DNA of 64,000 bases from Gammaproteobacteria bacterium RIFCSPHIGHO2_12_FULL_63_22 (GCA_001801685.1 MGYJ01000061.1:220924-284923); one strand, 5' to 3'. Shown: positions 35,372-45,633, counted from the first letter of the stretch. Notes: generated by a model not told the origin, from the sequence alone. Translations and numbers: made by a program.

Positions 35372-36262
35372 TCAGGACTGCGCCAGCCAATGGTCCTGCG
35401 CCGGAATGGATGCCGGGTTGAAAACGGTTACTGCGCGTGCGAGCGCTTGCCGGGCGTGTTCGGCTCCTTGCATCGCTGCCACGTCCTGACCCAGCAGGCC
35501 GAAGGCTTTGACCAATGCTGGCAGGGGATTGCCCGGGTCGAGCGGCAGCGAGGCGAGGGACTTGCCCAGCTTGGCGCCATTGGCTTCGCGCACCACGGGA
35601 AGGTGCGCATAGGATGGCGTGGGATAGCCGAGCAGGCCTTGCAAGGCAACCTGCCGCGGCGTGGAGTCGAGCAGGTCGGCGCCACGCACGACCTGGGTGA
35701 TGCCCTGCAACGCATCGTCCACCACCACCGCCAATTGATACGCCCAATAGCCGTCGGCGCGCAGCACCACCACGTCACCGACGTCACTGCCCAGGTCCTG
35801 CGCGACATGGCCACGAACGGCATCGTCGAACGAGACCATCTTGCGCGGCAGGCGCACCCGCCAGGCCGCGTGTTTTCCTGAAGGCTGCTTCACGCAATGC
35901 TTGTGGATTCCTCCCGAGGCCGCCAGGTCGCTTCGGCTGCATCGGCATTCGAAGGCCCAGCCATCCTCACGCAGCTTTTGCAGGGCTTCGGCGTAGAACG
36001 CCGATCGTTCACTCTGGCGAAGCACGGGCTCGTCCGACACGAGGCCGAAGCTGGCTAGGTCGCGCAGGTGCCGGTCGGCCATGCCCGCCTGTTCGCGCGG
36101 TGGGTCGAGGTCTTCTATCCGCACCAGCCAGGCGCCGCCGTGGTGCCTGGACATCAGCCAGCTGCCCAGGGCGGCGGTCAGTGAGCCGAGGTGCAGAGCG
36201 CCAGTCGGGGAGGGCGCAAAGCGGCCGCGATAGGGCTGGGAGGGGTCTGGCGCCGCAGTCAT
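35372..36262 (-). CDS. gluQ: Glutamyl-Q tRNA(Asp) synthetase
   Basis: A 296-residue paralogue of glutamyl-tRNA synthetase lacking the anticodon-binding domain; it attaches glutamate to queuosine in tRNA-Asp. The HIGH-like motif is FAPSPTGALHLGSL. A zinc-binding region is suggested by FECRCSRSDLAASGGIHKHC, and the KMSKS-like loop is AKLGKS. The normal GluQ length rules out full GltX. The 139 bases between it and phaR show no feature I can support. Confidence 0.94.
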   Translation of the reverse strand: MTAAPDPSQPYRGRFAPSPTGALHLGSLTAALGSWLMSRHHGGAWLVRIEDLDPPREQAGMADRHLRDLASFGLVSDEPVLRQSERSAFYAEALQKLREDGWAFECRCSRSDLAASGGIHKHCVKQPSGKHAAWRVRLPRKMVSFDDAVRGHVAQDLGSDVGDVVVLRADGYWAYQLAVVVDDALQGITQVVRGADLLDSTPRQVALQGLLGYPTPSYAHLPVVREANGAKLGKSLASLPLDPGNPLPALVKAFGLLGQDVAAMQGAEHARQALARAVTVFNPASIPAQDHWLAQS

Positions 36263-36342
36263 TGCGTCTGGTTACTTGAAATTCACGGGTTCGATCTCAT
36301 TGTATGGGCACGAGCGCCGATTGGCGGCGCAGTGGAGTGAAC

Positions 36343-37230
36343 ATGTTCAAGCGAGTCGGATTGCTGATTGCCACCAACCTGGCGGTCATGCTGCTGCTCG
36401 GCGTAGTGCTGAGCGTCCTGCAGCGTTACTTCGGAGTAAACCTCGGCCAAAACTCGACCCTGCTTCTGATGGCGGCGATCTTCGGTTTCGGCGGTGCGTT
36501 CTTCTCCTTGATGATTTCCAAGTGGATGGCCAAGCGCACCACCGGCATGGTGATCCTGGAACAGCCGCGCAACGATGGCGAGCGCTGGTTGCTCGATGTC
36601 GTCAGCCGGCAAGCCGCGGCCGCAGGCATCAAGATGCCTGAAGTGGGCATCTACGATGCGCCAGAAATCAATGCCTTTGCGACTGGACCGAGCCGCAACA
36701 ATTCCCTGGTTGCCGTGTCCAGCGGCTTGCTGCGCGCGATGAGCCGCGACGAGGCGGAAGCCGTCATCGGCCACGAGATCAGCCACGTCGCCAATGGCGA
36801 CATGGTCACCATGACCCTGATCCAGGGCGTGCTGAATACCTTCGTCATCTTCCTGTCGCGCGTGGTCGGCCGCACCATCGATGCCGCCATCAGCGGCAAT
36901 CGCGAGGGCGGACCGGGCTTTGCCTATTACGGCATCGTGTTCGCGCTGGACCTGGTGTTCGGCATGCTGGCCCAGATCGTGGTGATGTGGTTCAGCCGCC
37001 AGCGCGAGTTCCGTGCCGATGCGGGCGGCGCCCGCCTGGCCGGCAAGCCCAAGATGATCGCGGCCTTGCAGAAGCTCGGCTTGAACCATGGCGCCAATAC
37101 CTTGCCCAGCGCAGTGAAGGCGTTTGGCATCTCGGGTGGCATCGCCCACGGCTTGCGTGGTTTGTTCATGAGCCATCCGCCGATCGAAGTGCGCATTGCG
37201 CGCCTGCGCGAGGCGCAGATCGAAGCCTGA
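36343..37230 (+). CDS. htpX: Protease HtpX
   Basis: A 295-residue inner-membrane zinc protease of family M48 that degrades misfolded membrane proteins with FtsH. Two N-terminal helices ([17 protein letters not shown] and [17 protein letters not shown]), the zinc motif [14 protein letters not shown] and further C-terminal helices are seen. [14 protein letters not shown] holds the third ligand region. The ATG at 36343 is preceded by GGAG; the track start at 36304 adds 13 non-conserved residues. Confidence 0.95.
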   Translation: MFKRVGLLIATNLAVMLLLGVVLSVLQRYFGVNLGQNSTLLLMAAIFGFGGAFFSLMISKWMAKRTTGMVILEQPRNDGERWLLDVVSRQAAAAGIKMPEVGIYDAPEINAFATGPSRNNSLVAVSSGLLRAMSRDEAEAVIGHEISHVANGDMVTMTLIQGVLNTFVIFLSRVVGRTIDAAISGNREGGPGFAYYGIVFALDLVFGMLAQIVVMWFSRQREFRADAGGARLAGKPKMIAALQKLGLNHGANTLPSAVKAFGISGGIAHGLRGLFMSHPPIEVRIARLREAQIEA

Positions 37231-37261
37231 GGCCGGGCTGCTACCGGATTCGGCTGACTCG

Positions 37262-39337
37262 TCAGCCGAATTCGTAGTTCATCGAGGCACTGGGCGGGGC
37301 CAGGAAGTTGCCCTGCACCAGGTCCACGCCGATCGAAAAGAGAACCGTCATCGATGCGGCGTCGGATACGAACTCGGCGATGGTCTGCTTGTCGAGCTTG
37401 CGCGCTTCGGTGACGAATTCGCGCACCTTCTTCTGGTTCTCGGTGTTCTTGGCCAGGTCGGCGATGAAGCTTCGGTCGATCTTCAGGATCGCCGGATCGA
37501 AGTGCCCCAGCATCTGGAAGGAGTTGAGGCTGGTGCCGAATTGTTCCAGGCACAGGCGGCAGCCGAAGCTGGCGACGATCTTCTGGAAGGCCTGCAGCGG
37601 GCGCAGATGGGTATAGATCTTCGATTCCGGCAGCTGCAGCACCAGGTGCACGCCGGGCACCGAATGCGCTTTCAGCTGGGATCCGATGTAGTTGTGCAGG
37701 TCGCCCTCGACCAGCGATGACGGCGCCACCTTCACGAACAGCGTCGTGTCCTTGCCGGCGCGACGACGCTCGCCCAACAGGCTGATCGTGCGGCCGATCA
37801 CCCAGCGGTCCAGGTCCACGAGCAGGCCGTGTTCCTCGGCGATGGGCATGAACTGGTCGGGCGCCACGATTTCGCCGGTCGGCGCCTTCATGCGCAGCAG
37901 CACTTCGTAGTTTTCGTTCGGATCGCCGGTCAGGCTGATCATCGGCTGGAAGTTCAGGACGAATTGGTCTTCCCGCAGTGCTTCCTTGATGCGTTCGACC
38001 CAGGCCTGGATCCGGTCTTCCTCGGCGCGATCGCGGGCCGCCGGGTCGAAGATTTCGATGCGATTGCCGCCCACGCCCTGCGCGGATTGCAGGCACTGGC
38101 TGGCCTTGGCCATCACCTGCGGCAGGCTGGCGATCTTCTCGCCGATCTGCACGCCGCCGATGCTGACGGTAAGCGACAGCGATTGCTTGCCCACTTCCAG
38201 GATGTGGCCGTCGAATGCGGCGCGGATGCGCTCGGCAATTTCCTCGGTTTGCTTGTGGTCGTGGTGGCGGCAAAGGACAGCGAAGCTGTGGTCGCTGAAG
38301 CGCGCTGGCGCAACATCACCCAGCATCGCCGTCTCCAGGCGCGCGGCGATCTGCTTGAGCAGTTCGTCGGCATGCGCCAGCCCGATTTCACCGAGTCGAT
38401 TCTCGTAGTTGTCGGGTTCCACCAGCAGCAGGCTCTGCACGCCCTTGCCGTCGGCGGCAATCGCGACGGCGGCTTCCACTTCGGTCATGAAGTGCTGGCG
38501 ATTGAACAGCTCGGTAACCGGGTCGCGCTGGCGCAGCGTGTCGAGCTCGCGGACCATGTTGGCGTCCACGGTCTGCTGGCGGAACACGATCTGCAGGCAG
38601 GGTTCGCCCTCGTAGGTGGCTGAAGTGAATTCCATCGCCGCATCGAACTCGCTGCCGTCTGCACGCTGGGCGCGGATGGGAAGTTGCCGGGGCGGCGATT
38701 CGCCCTTGTCGATGCGTTTGAGCAGCGCCTTGAACGCCTCAGCCCCTGCGGGCGAGATCAGGTCGAGGATGGACAGGCCCTCGATGTCATCGAAGACCTC
38801 GAAGCCGAACATCTCGAGGTAGGCCTCGTTGGCGCGGATATGCATGCCCTCGTGCACGTACGCGATCGGGTCGCGCGAGGACGAGATCAATGCGTCACAA
38901 CGACGCTCGGTTTCACGCAGCGCTGCTTCCAGGTGGCGCAGGCCGCGCCGGCTGAGCAGCGACTGGAATTCATTGCGGACGACGAACTGCACGTGTTCGG
39001 GCCGCGATCGCAGGGCCACGTCCCGCGCGCCAGCGGCGATTCCTGCCAACACCGTGGTTTCGTCGAGCACGTCCGCCGTGGCCAGCACCGGGATGTCCTT
39101 GCCGGTGGATTCGACGCGCCGGGCGACGTCGGCGAAAGGGATGTATTTCGCCTCGGTGCGGGCAAGCACCATGTCAATGGCCTGCGTGGCTAGCAGGTGG
39201 TCAAGGTCGTCCAGGGACTCCGGCCGCTGCGGACGGATCGCCATGCCGCCATTGCGCAGCATGCTGATCAACTGCTCGGCGTCTTCCAGTTGGTCTTCAA
39301 CCAAAAGCAGGCGGATGACCGCATCCTGCTGTGCCAT
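37262..39337 (-). CDS. fimX: FimX-like type IV pilus regulator (REC-PAS-GGDEF-EAL, degenerate)
   Basis: A 691-residue protein, the same length as I recall for Pseudomonas FimX. The order is a receiver-like domain (about 5-125), PAS (about 140-260), GGDEF (about 265-425) and EAL (about 440-690). The GGDEF signature is replaced (RFSDHSFAVLCR) and EAL reads EVL in NYEVLLRMKAPTGEIV, as in FimX. It is therefore probably a c-di-GMP sensor rather than an enzyme, promoting pilus assembly with PilZ and PilB. The ATG at 39337 has AAGGAG eight bases away; the GTG at 39346 is too close to it. No pilus genes are in the window. Confidence 0.85.
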   Translation of the reverse strand: MAQQDAVIRLLLVEDQLEDAEQLISMLRNGGMAIRPQRPESLDDLDHLLATQAIDMVLARTEAKYIPFADVARRVESTGKDIPVLATADVLDETTVLAGIAAGARDVALRSRPEHVQFVVRNEFQSLLSRRGLRHLEAALRETERRCDALISSSRDPIAYVHEGMHIRANEAYLEMFGFEVFDDIEGLSILDLISPAGAEAFKALLKRIDKGESPPRQLPIRAQRADGSEFDAAMEFTSATYEGEPCLQIVFRQQTVDANMVRELDTLRQRDPVTELFNRQHFMTEVEAAVAIAADGKGVQSLLLVEPDNYENRLGEIGLAHADELLKQIAARLETAMLGDVAPARFSDHSFAVLCRHHDHKQTEEIAERIRAAFDGHILEVGKQSLSLTVSIGGVQIGEKIASLPQVMAKASQCLQSAQGVGGNRIEIFDPAARDRAEEDRIQAWVERIKEALREDQFVLNFQPMISLTGDPNENYEVLLRMKAPTGEIVAPDQFMPIAEEHGLLVDLDRWVIGRTISLLGERRRAGKDTTLFVKVAPSSLVEGDLHNYIGSQLKAHSVPGVHLVLQLPESKIYTHLRPLQAFQKIVASFGCRLCLEQFGTSLNSFQMLGHFDPAILKIDRSFIADLAKNTENQKKVREFVTEARKLDKQTIAEFVSDAASMTVLFSIGVDLVQGNFLAPPSASMNYEFG

Positions 39338-39412
39338 CAATGGCACTCCTTATTCTTCAATGACTTATCGGCGTAGCTTAAAACGATACCAGAACTCTTT
39401 ATGTGAATGCCA

Positions 39413-40462
39413 TCACAGCGGGGTCTTGCCCGGTGCGCCCGCCACCTCGCGCACCAAGCGAGGCACGAGATAGCCGGGCAGCAATGACTGTAACTCTGAA
39501 TGCAGAGCGCGGGCGCATTGATCGTCAACTTCGAAATGAGCCACCCCGGCGACGCGGTCGAGCTGGTGCAGGTAGTAGGGCAATACGCCGGCATCGAACA
39601 AGACCTCGGACAGTTCGGCGAGGACCCGGGCATCGTCGTTGACTCCGCGAAGGAGTACCGACTGGTTCAAGAGCACCGCCCCCGTTTCGCGGAGTCGGCG
39701 CAGGGCCTGCGCGACCTCCACGTCGATCTCGTTGGGGTGGTTGGCGTGGATGACGATGGACACCGGCCAGGGCAGGGTGCGGAGCCAGTCGAGAAGCGTG
39801 GCATCCACGCGTTCCGGCAGCACCACGGGCAGGCGCGTGTGCAGGCGCAGGCGACGCAGGGACGCAATGCCGCGCAGCGCTCCGGTCAGTTCGGCCAACT
39901 TTCCCGTGGCGAGGGACAGGGGGTCGCCGCCTGACAGGATGAGCTCGCTGATGGAAGAGTCGTTGCGCAGGAAGTCGATCGCCGCCTGCCAGTGGTTCGC
40001 CGCCGCCGTCTGCTCGGCATACGGAAAATGACGACGGAAGCAGTATCGGCAGTGCACCGCGCAGCTGCCGGTCGCGACCAGCAAGGCTCGGCCCCGGTAC
40101 TTGTGCAGGATGCCGGTGCCCGCATTGGCAGCTGCATCGCCTACCGCGTCGAGGTCGAAACCGGGGACGAGCCGGTCTTCGTCGTCGAGCGGCAAGACCT
40201 GGCGCAGTAGCGGGTCCGCCGGGTCGCCGCGCCGCATGCGCATCGCAAAACCGCGCGGCACGCGCATCGGAAACTGCGCCTGGGCATCGGCCGACAGTCT
40301 GGCAGCCACCTGGGGCAGGTCCAGCAGTTCCAGCAACTCGCGAGGGTCGCGAATCGCGTCCCGCCAGGCGCGGCGCCAGTCCGAAGTGGGTGCAAGGGGG
40401 ACGACGAGGCCGTCCTGCGGAGTCGGGGCGGGTTGGGCTGGGGCGGAGTGTGCGGGTATCAT
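39413..40462 (-). CDS. epmB: EF-P beta-lysylation protein EpmB (lysine 2,3-aminomutase-like radical SAM)
   Basis: A 349-residue radical-SAM PLP enzyme that converts alpha- to beta-lysine for modification of EF-P. The cluster motif CAVHCRYCFRRHFPY (CxxxCxxC) is intact, followed by LILSGGDPLSLATGKL. It is divergent from efp with an 87-base gap, which fixes its role. The start ATG at 40462 gives MIPAHSAPAQPAPTPQ; the longer track ORF reads back through efp. The ligase partner EpmA is not in this window. Confidence 0.93.
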   Translation of the reverse strand: MIPAHSAPAQPAPTPQDGLVVPLAPTSDWRRAWRDAIRDPRELLELLDLPQVAARLSADAQAQFPMRVPRGFAMRMRRGDPADPLLRQVLPLDDEDRLVPGFDLDAVGDAAANAGTGILHKYRGRALLVATGSCAVHCRYCFRRHFPYAEQTAAANHWQAAIDFLRNDSSISELILSGGDPLSLATGKLAELTGALRGIASLRRLRLHTRLPVVLPERVDATLLDWLRTLPWPVSIVIHANHPNEIDVEVAQALRRLRETGAVLLNQSVLLRGVNDDARVLAELSEVLFDAGVLPYYLHQLDRVAGVAHFEVDDQCARALHSELQSLLPGYLVPRLVREVAGAPGKTPL

Positions 40463-40549
40463 AGGGAGCTCAGCGCAGGGCAATCGCCTGCAATGTCCCC
40501 ATTTTAGCTGCCCGACCCGGCAGCCCGGATTCTTTTTTGGAGTGTACTG

Positions 40550-41116
40550 ATGGCCTCTTACGGCATGAACGACGTCAAGCCCGGATCGAAGATCCTGGTC
40601 AACCGCGAACCGTGCGTCATCACCGAGGCCGAGTACGTCAAGCCGGGCAAGGGCCAGGCCTTCACCCGCATCAAGTTCCGCAACATCAAGAACGGTCGCG
40701 TCGTTGAAATGACGATGAAGGCGACCGACTCGCTGGAAGCAGCCGACGTGATGGATACAGACATGCAGTTCCTGTATGCCGACGGCGAGTACTGGCACTT
40801 CATGCAGACCGAAAGTTTCGAACAGGTACAGGCCGAGAAGGCCGCGGTCGGCGACAGCTGGCAGTGGCTCAAGGGCGAAGAGAACTGCGTCGTCACCTTG
40901 TGGAATGGCCAGCCGATCGCGGTGCAGGCGCCGAATTTCGTCGAGCTGAAAATCGTCGAAACCGATCCGGGCGTACGCGGCGATACCTCGGGCGGCGGTG
41001 GCAAGCCGGCCAAGCTCGAAACCGGCGCGACGGTTCGCGTGCCCCTGTTCGTCGGCCAGGAAGAAATCATCAAGGTCGATACCCGATCCGGTGAATACGT
41101 CGGCCGGGTGAAGTAA
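40550..41116 (+). CDS. efp: Elongation factor P
   Basis: A 188-residue three-domain factor that rescues ribosomes stalled at polyproline. The modified lysine is Lys34 in the loop [15 protein letters not shown], matching the EpmAB class; the adjacent epmB supports this. The C-terminal [13 protein letters not shown] is typical. GGAG sits seven bases before the ATG. Polyproline stretches in this window, such as the IlvM tail, are candidate clients. Confidence 0.97.
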   Translation: MASYGMNDVKPGSKILVNREPCVITEAEYVKPGKGQAFTRIKFRNIKNGRVVEMTMKATDSLEAADVMDTDMQFLYADGEYWHFMQTESFEQVQAEKAAVGDSWQWLKGEENCVVTLWNGQPIAVQAPNFVELKIVETDPGVRGDTSGGGGKPAKLETGATVRVPLFVGQEEIIKVDTRSGEYVGRVK

Positions 41117-41124
41117 GCCGGCCG

Positions 41125-42468
41125 ATGAGCGTCGAACCCCGGCAGCCCTGCGACCATTTGATCGAAGCCGGCTGGATCGTCCCGGTCGTGCCGCACGGCA
41201 TCGTGCTGGAAGACCACGCGCTTGTGATCGACGGCGACCGGATCACCGACCTGCTGCCGCGTGCCGAGGCGCACGCGCGCTACGCACCTCGAACGATCAC
41301 GTCGCGTCCCGAGTCGGTGCTCATCCCCGGTCTTGTCAACGCACACACGCACAATCCGATGACGCTGATGCGTGGCGTCGCCGACGACCTGCCGCTGATG
41401 CCCTGGCTGACCGAGCACGTGTGGCCCATCGAAGCAGCGGTGATGAGCCCGGCCTTCATCGCCGATGGCGTGGAGCTCGCCGTGGCGGAAATGCTGCGCG
41501 GCGGCACCACCTGCTGCAACGAAAACTATTTCTTTCCCGACATGCAGGCCGCGACCTATCGCCGGCTGGGGTTTCGCGCCGTGGTCGGCATTCCCTTCAT
41601 CGAGTTTCCGTCGGCCTGGGCCGGCAGCGCGGCCGAGTATTTCGACAAGGGCCTGGAAGTCCATGACAACTACCGGCGCGATCCGCTGGTCAGCCTGAGC
41701 TTCGCGCCGCATGCGCCGTACACGGTGAATGACGACAGCTTCGAGCGCATCCGCATGCTGGCCGAGCAACTGGATTTGCCCGTGCATTGCCACGTGCACG
41801 AGACCGCGCAGGAAATCGAGGACTCCCTGAAGCAGTACGGCCAGCGGCCGCTGGCGCGCATGGACCGCCTGGGCCTGGTCAACGAGCGCCTGATCGCCGT
41901 GCACATGACCCAGCTGACCGACGCTGAAATCGCGCAGTGTGCGGAACGCGGCGTATCGGTGGCGCATTGCCCGCAATCCAACCTGAAACTGGCTTCGGGC
42001 TTCAGCCCGATCGAGCGGCTTCGTCGCGCCGGCGTCAATATCGCCATCGGCACCGACGGCTGCGCCAGCAACAACGACCTGGACATGTTCGACGAGATGC
42101 GTTGCGCGGCCTTGCTGGCGAAGGGCGTGTCAGGCGATGCGACGGCAATGGATGCCGCGACCACCTTGCACGCGGCGACGATGGGCGGCGCCAGGGCGAT
42201 CGGCCTGGGCGACCGGATCGGCTCGCTTGAAGTCGGCAAGCAGGCGGACATCGCCTGTGTTGCCCTGGACGCATTGGAAACCCAGCCGCTTTACCACGCC
42301 GTGTCGCAACTGGTTTATTCCACCGGCCGCCAGCAGGTGACCGATGTGTGGATCGCCGGGCAGCGCAAGCTCGCCGACGGCGTGTTGGTGGACATGGATA
42401 TTCCGGGCCTGCTCGCGCGGACGCGCCAATGGCAGCAACGCATCGCCGCCGTGCGAAGCCCGAAATGA
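41125..42468 (+). CDS. mtaD: 5-Methylthioadenosine/S-adenosylhomocysteine deaminase (TRZ/ATZ family)
   Basis: A 447-residue amidohydrolase. Metal ligands are visible in [16 protein letters not shown] (HxH), [13 protein letters not shown], and [15 protein letters not shown] (Asp). The sequence resembles MtaD/SsnA-type deaminases that hydrolyse methylthioadenosine or S-adenosylhomocysteine. Its stop overlaps the ubiG start, consistent with disposal of S-adenosylhomocysteine from methylation. It starts nine bases after efp. Other TRZ/ATZ substrates cannot be excluded. Confidence 0.88.
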   Translation: MSVEPRQPCDHLIEAGWIVPVVPHGIVLEDHALVIDGDRITDLLPRAEAHARYAPRTITSRPESVLIPGLVNAHTHNPMTLMRGVADDLPLMPWLTEHVWPIEAAVMSPAFIADGVELAVAEMLRGGTTCCNENYFFPDMQAATYRRLGFRAVVGIPFIEFPSAWAGSAAEYFDKGLEVHDNYRRDPLVSLSFAPHAPYTVNDDSFERIRMLAEQLDLPVHCHVHETAQEIEDSLKQYGQRPLARMDRLGLVNERLIAVHMTQLTDAEIAQCAERGVSVAHCPQSNLKLASGFSPIERLRRAGVNIAIGTDGCASNNDLDMFDEMRCAALLAKGVSGDATAMDAATTLHAATMGGARAIGLGDRIGSLEVGKQADIACVALDALETQPLYHAVSQLVYSTGRQQVTDVWIAGQRKLADGVLVDMDIPGLLARTRQWQQRIAAVRSPK

Positions 42469-43166
42469 CGCAGGAAAACGTCAGCCAGGCCGAGATCACG
42501 CGCTTCGGCGCATTGGCGCGCCGCTGGTGGGATCCCAATGGACCGCAGCGGCCCTTGCACGAACTCAATCCGGCGCGACTGGGCTACGTGTCCCAGCGGG
42601 TTCGCTTGCGCGACGCGAAGGTGCTCGACGTCGGCTGCGGCGCGGGCTTGCTGAGCGAAGCGATGGCTCGGGAAGGCGCGCATGTCACGGCGCTGGACCT
42701 GGCCCCCGAACTGATCGACGTGGCGCGCCTGCACTTGCTGGAATCGGGTCTGCAGGTGGACTATCGGCTCGTCGCCGTGGAGGAACTGGCGACGCAAGCG
42801 CCGGGTTCCTTCGATGCGATCACCTGCATGGAAATGCTGGAACACGTCCCAAACCCCGGCTCGGTGCTGCGCGCCTGCGAGACCTTGCTCAAGCCCGGCG
42901 GAAGACTTTTTGTCTCCACACTCAATCGCACGCCGCTCGCGTTCGCCGTGGCCATCGTCGGCGCCGAATACCTGGCCGGCCTGCTGCCCAAGGGTACGCA
43001 CGACTACAAGAGCTTCATCAAGCCGGCGGAATTGTCGGCCTGGTTGCGCGATGCGGGTTTCGAACTCGAAGACGTCAGTGGCCTGGCCTATGACCCGATC
43101 CGGCGCAAGGCCTGGGTCAACCGGCGCACCGACATCAACTACCTCGCCTGCGCGGTGAAGCCGTGA
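42465..43166 (+). CDS. ubiG: Ubiquinone biosynthesis O-methyltransferase UbiG
   Basis: A 233-residue SAM-dependent methyltransferase catalysing both O-methylations of ubiquinone synthesis. [20 protein letters not shown] at the N-terminus is a UbiG signature. The SAM site is [19 protein letters not shown], and [20 protein letters not shown] follows. The ATG at 42465 overlaps the mtaD stop (ATGA); the track extension runs through mtaD. The stop overlaps the GTG of gph. Confidence 0.95.
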   Translation: MTQENVSQAEITRFGALARRWWDPNGPQRPLHELNPARLGYVSQRVRLRDAKVLDVGCGAGLLSEAMAREGAHVTALDLAPELIDVARLHLLESGLQVDYRLVAVEELATQAPGSFDAITCMEMLEHVPNPGSVLRACETLLKPGGRLFVSTLNRTPLAFAVAIVGAEYLAGLLPKGTHDYKSFIKPAELSAWLRDAGFELEDVSGLAYDPIRRKAWVNRRTDINYLACAVKP

Positions 43167-43834
43167 GCATCGCGGGCATCAAGCCGTTGGTGCTGTTCGA
43201 CCTGGACGGCACCCTGGTGGACAGCGCTGTCGATTTATTGAACGCGCTCAACGTGATTGCCGCGCGCGAGGGCATCGCTGCATTGCCGCTGGCTGCCATC
43301 CGTCCCGTGGTTTCCAAGGGCGCGCGCGCAATGCTTGCGGTTGCTTTTCCCGAGCGCAGCGCCGAGCAACGCGAGTTGTTGTGGCAGCCCTTCCTGGATG
43401 TCTATGCCGAAGCGGTTGCCACGCACAGCACGCCGTTCAACGGCGTGGCGGAAGTGTTGCAGGCCATCGAGGCTGCCGGTTCACGCTGGGGCATCGTCAC
43501 CAACAAGCCGCATTACCTGGCCGTGGGCGTCGTGGCGAGCATGGGCTGGACGCAACGCAGCGCGATCTTGATTGGTGGCGACAGCTTGCCGCGAAAGAAG
43601 CCCGATCCGGACCAACTTTTCCACGCCTGCGAAAGCCTGGGCAGCACGCCCGCCGATTGCGTCTACGTGGGTGACGACGAGCGCGACATCCTTGCCGCGC
43701 GCAACGCCGGCATGAAATCCGTGGCGGCATTGTGGGGTTACCGGCAGGACCACGAAGACCCGAGGCAGTGGCAGGCCGACGCCTATGCCGAGCAGCCCAT
43801 CGACATGATGCGCCCGGGCATCCTGGGCGGCTGA
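43163..43834 (+). CDS. gph: Phosphoglycolate phosphatase (HAD family)
   Basis: A 223-residue haloacid-dehalogenase phosphatase. Motif I is [20 protein letters not shown], motif II is around [12 protein letters not shown], and motif IV lies in [19 protein letters not shown]. Gph removes phosphoglycolate formed during DNA repair. GTG at 43163 overlaps the ubiG stop (GTGA). The ubiG-gph order is common in Gammaproteobacteria. Confidence 0.92.
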   Translation: MSIAGIKPLVLFDLDGTLVDSAVDLLNALNVIAAREGIAALPLAAIRPVVSKGARAMLAVAFPERSAEQRELLWQPFLDVYAEAVATHSTPFNGVAEVLQAIEAAGSRWGIVTNKPHYLAVGVVASMGWTQRSAILIGGDSLPRKKPDPDQLFHACESLGSTPADCVYVGDDERDILAARNAGMKSVAALWGYRQDHEDPRQWQADAYAEQPIDMMRPGILGG

Positions 43835-43835
43835 G

Positions 43836-44603
43836 ATGGACGGCCAGTCGCAGGACGCCGGCGCGCATTTCGTTGCCAAGTGGCTGCAGCGCGAACCCGA
43901 GATGGTCTTCGCCGAAGTATTTTGCCCCGTGGCCGACAAGCCAACCTTTCGCGCCTGGGGCGCCTTGCTTCACGAATTGCGGGAGTCGCTGTTCGAACTG
44001 AGCGATCCGGGCGTGGCGCGCATCAAGACGACCTGGTGGGCCGAAGAAATGATCGGGCTGGGGCAGGGCAGGCAGCGCCATCCGCTGGGCGTCGAATTGC
44101 TTGGCCGCGAGGCGCCGTGGTCGGCCTTGGGCCGGGCCCTGCTGGCTTTCGAAGCCGATTCAATGCGCGCTGCCGATACCGAAGAAGCCGTGGCGGCACT
44201 CGCCCCGCTGGCCAATGCCGTGCTGCAGGTCGAAAGTCGACTGTTCTCGGCCCACGAGTCCGCCGGGGCCAGCCGCAGCCTCGCGATCCACTGGTTGCTG
44301 CAGCGGCTGCCGGAAGGACTCGCCAGCGAGGACCAGGCGCGCATTCCGATGCATTTGTTCGCGCGCCACGGCATAAGCGCGGCCGAGTTGCCTACGGTGC
44401 AGGGACAGGCTTTGGTGCGTGACTGGGCTGGCGAACTGCTCTCGGCCCTGCCGCCCGTCCTGCCCGGTGCGGCACTCGTCAGGCGCTCACGCGCCGGCTT
44501 CGACCAGGCCCGCCTGCGTCGGCTGGCCGGCGGCAAGCCCTTCGGTGCGCCGTCGCCCCCGGCCAGCCTGTGGCGCGCCTGGCGCGCTGCCCGGCAATCG
44601 TGA
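43836..44603 (+). CDS. Degenerate squalene/phytoene synthase-like protein
   Basis: A 255-residue helical protein resembling the trans-isoprenyl diphosphate synthase head-to-head family, closest in feel to the NDUFAF6-type subgroup (ARIKTTWWAEEMIGLGQGR; RHPLGVELL). The two Asp-rich metal-binding motifs of true squalene or phytoene synthases are not seen, so it is probably not a prenyl condensing enzyme. It starts one base after gph and so belongs to the ubiG operon. Function is unknown. Confidence 0.7.
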   Translation: MDGQSQDAGAHFVAKWLQREPEMVFAEVFCPVADKPTFRAWGALLHELRESLFELSDPGVARIKTTWWAEEMIGLGQGRQRHPLGVELLGREAPWSALGRALLAFEADSMRAADTEEAVAALAPLANAVLQVESRLFSAHESAGASRSLAIHWLLQRLPEGLASEDQARIPMHLFARHGISAAELPTVQGQALVRDWAGELLSALPPVLPGAALVRRSRAGFDQARLRRLAGGKPFGAPSPPASLWRAWRAARQS

Positions 44604-44679
44604 GTTGCTGCCGAGTGGTTGACGTACCCTGCACAAGACCCCATCTACACTGTTCACCACTCCCACTGCGAAGCTGCCC

Positions 44680-45633
44680 ATGGCCCCGATTACTGAGAAC
44701 CTCGCGCGCGTGATGCCCGACATCGCCAATGAGGCGCGTCCCGCGGTTGCCGGCCTGCTCGATTGGGTCGGCATGGGCGAGATCGAAATCCCCGTGGCGA
44801 TCTCCGACGCCGCGGGTGCGGTGCACACGAGTGGCGCGCGGGTGAATGCCTTCGTCAACCTCAATCGCGCCGACGTGCGTGGCATCCACATGTCGCGCCT
44901 GTACCTTCACGTGGACAAGGCCCTGGGCGCGGAACCGCTGTCGCCCTGCAGCCTGCGTCGCCTGCTCAAGGATTTCCTCGATTCGCACGCCGACCTGTCG
45001 GACCGCGCCATGGTGCAGGTCCATTTCGATTACCTCGTGCGTCGTCCGGCATTGGTCAGCGACAACACCGGCTGGAAGTCCTACCCGGTCAGCGTGACCG
45101 CCTTGCTCGATCGTGGGCAGTTTTCGCTGGAAGTCGGCGTGCAGGCGGCCTACTCGAGCACCTGTCCGTGCTCGGCGGCACTCGCGCGCCAGCTGATCCA
45201 GGAAAATTTCGTCGGCGAATTCCCGGCAGGCTCGCCGCTCGACCATGCCGCGGTACTGCGTTGGCTGGGCAGCGAGCAGGGCATCAACGCCACGCCGCAT
45301 AGCCAACGCAGCACGGCCGAGGTAAAGGCCAGGCTCGCTCCGTCGTTCCAGAACCTGCCCTTCATCGAAATCATCGACCGCATCGAAGGCGCGTTGAAGA
45401 CGCCGGTGCAGACGGCAGTGAAGCGCGAAGACGAGCAAGCCTTCGCCCGGCTCAACGGCCAGAACCTGATGTTCTGCGAGGATGCCGCGCGCCGCATGCA
45501 GAAGGCGCTGGACGAGGACGAGCGCATCAGCGACTTCTGGGTTCGCGCCTCGCACTTCGAAAGCCTGCATCCGCACAACGCGGTGGCCATGGCCACCAAG
45601 GGCATTGTCGGCGGCTACAGCTCCACGCCCTGA
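44680..45633 (+). CDS. folE2: GTP cyclohydrolase FolE2 (type IB)
   Basis: A 317-residue enzyme that converts GTP to dihydroneopterin triphosphate, the first step to folate and queuosine. It differs from FolE by metal tolerance (zinc-independent in known cases). Landmarks are ADVRGIHMSRLY, AAYSSTCPCSAALARQLIQ with the metal-binding Cys, and RASHFESLHPHNAVAM near the C-terminus. I found no convincing Zur operator upstream. An intrinsic terminator follows. Confidence 0.94.
   Translation: MAPITENLARVMPDIANEARPAVAGLLDWVGMGEIEIPVAISDAAGAVHTSGARVNAFVNLNRADVRGIHMSRLYLHVDKALGAEPLSPCSLRRLLKDFLDSHADLSDRAMVQVHFDYLVRRPALVSDNTGWKSYPVSVTALLDRGQFSLEVGVQAAYSSTCPCSAALARQLIQENFVGEFPAGSPLDHAAVLRWLGSEQGINATPHSQRSTAEVKARLAPSFQNLPFIEIIDRIEGALKTPVQTAVKREDEQAFARLNGQNLMFCEDAARRMQKALDEDERISDFWVRASHFESLHPHNAVAMATKGIVGGYSSTP

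Noticed and set aside
39365-39372. Perfect GCCGATAA octamer (sigma-28 -10 consensus) upstream of fimX
   Set aside because: No TAAA-type -35 at the required spacing; the nearest TAAAG is about ten bases too far. An extended -10 TGGTATCGT nearby is an equal candidate, so no promoter is called.
44604-44679. Zur operator before folE2
   Set aside because: No palindromic AT-rich Zur-type site could be recognised in the 76-base gap.
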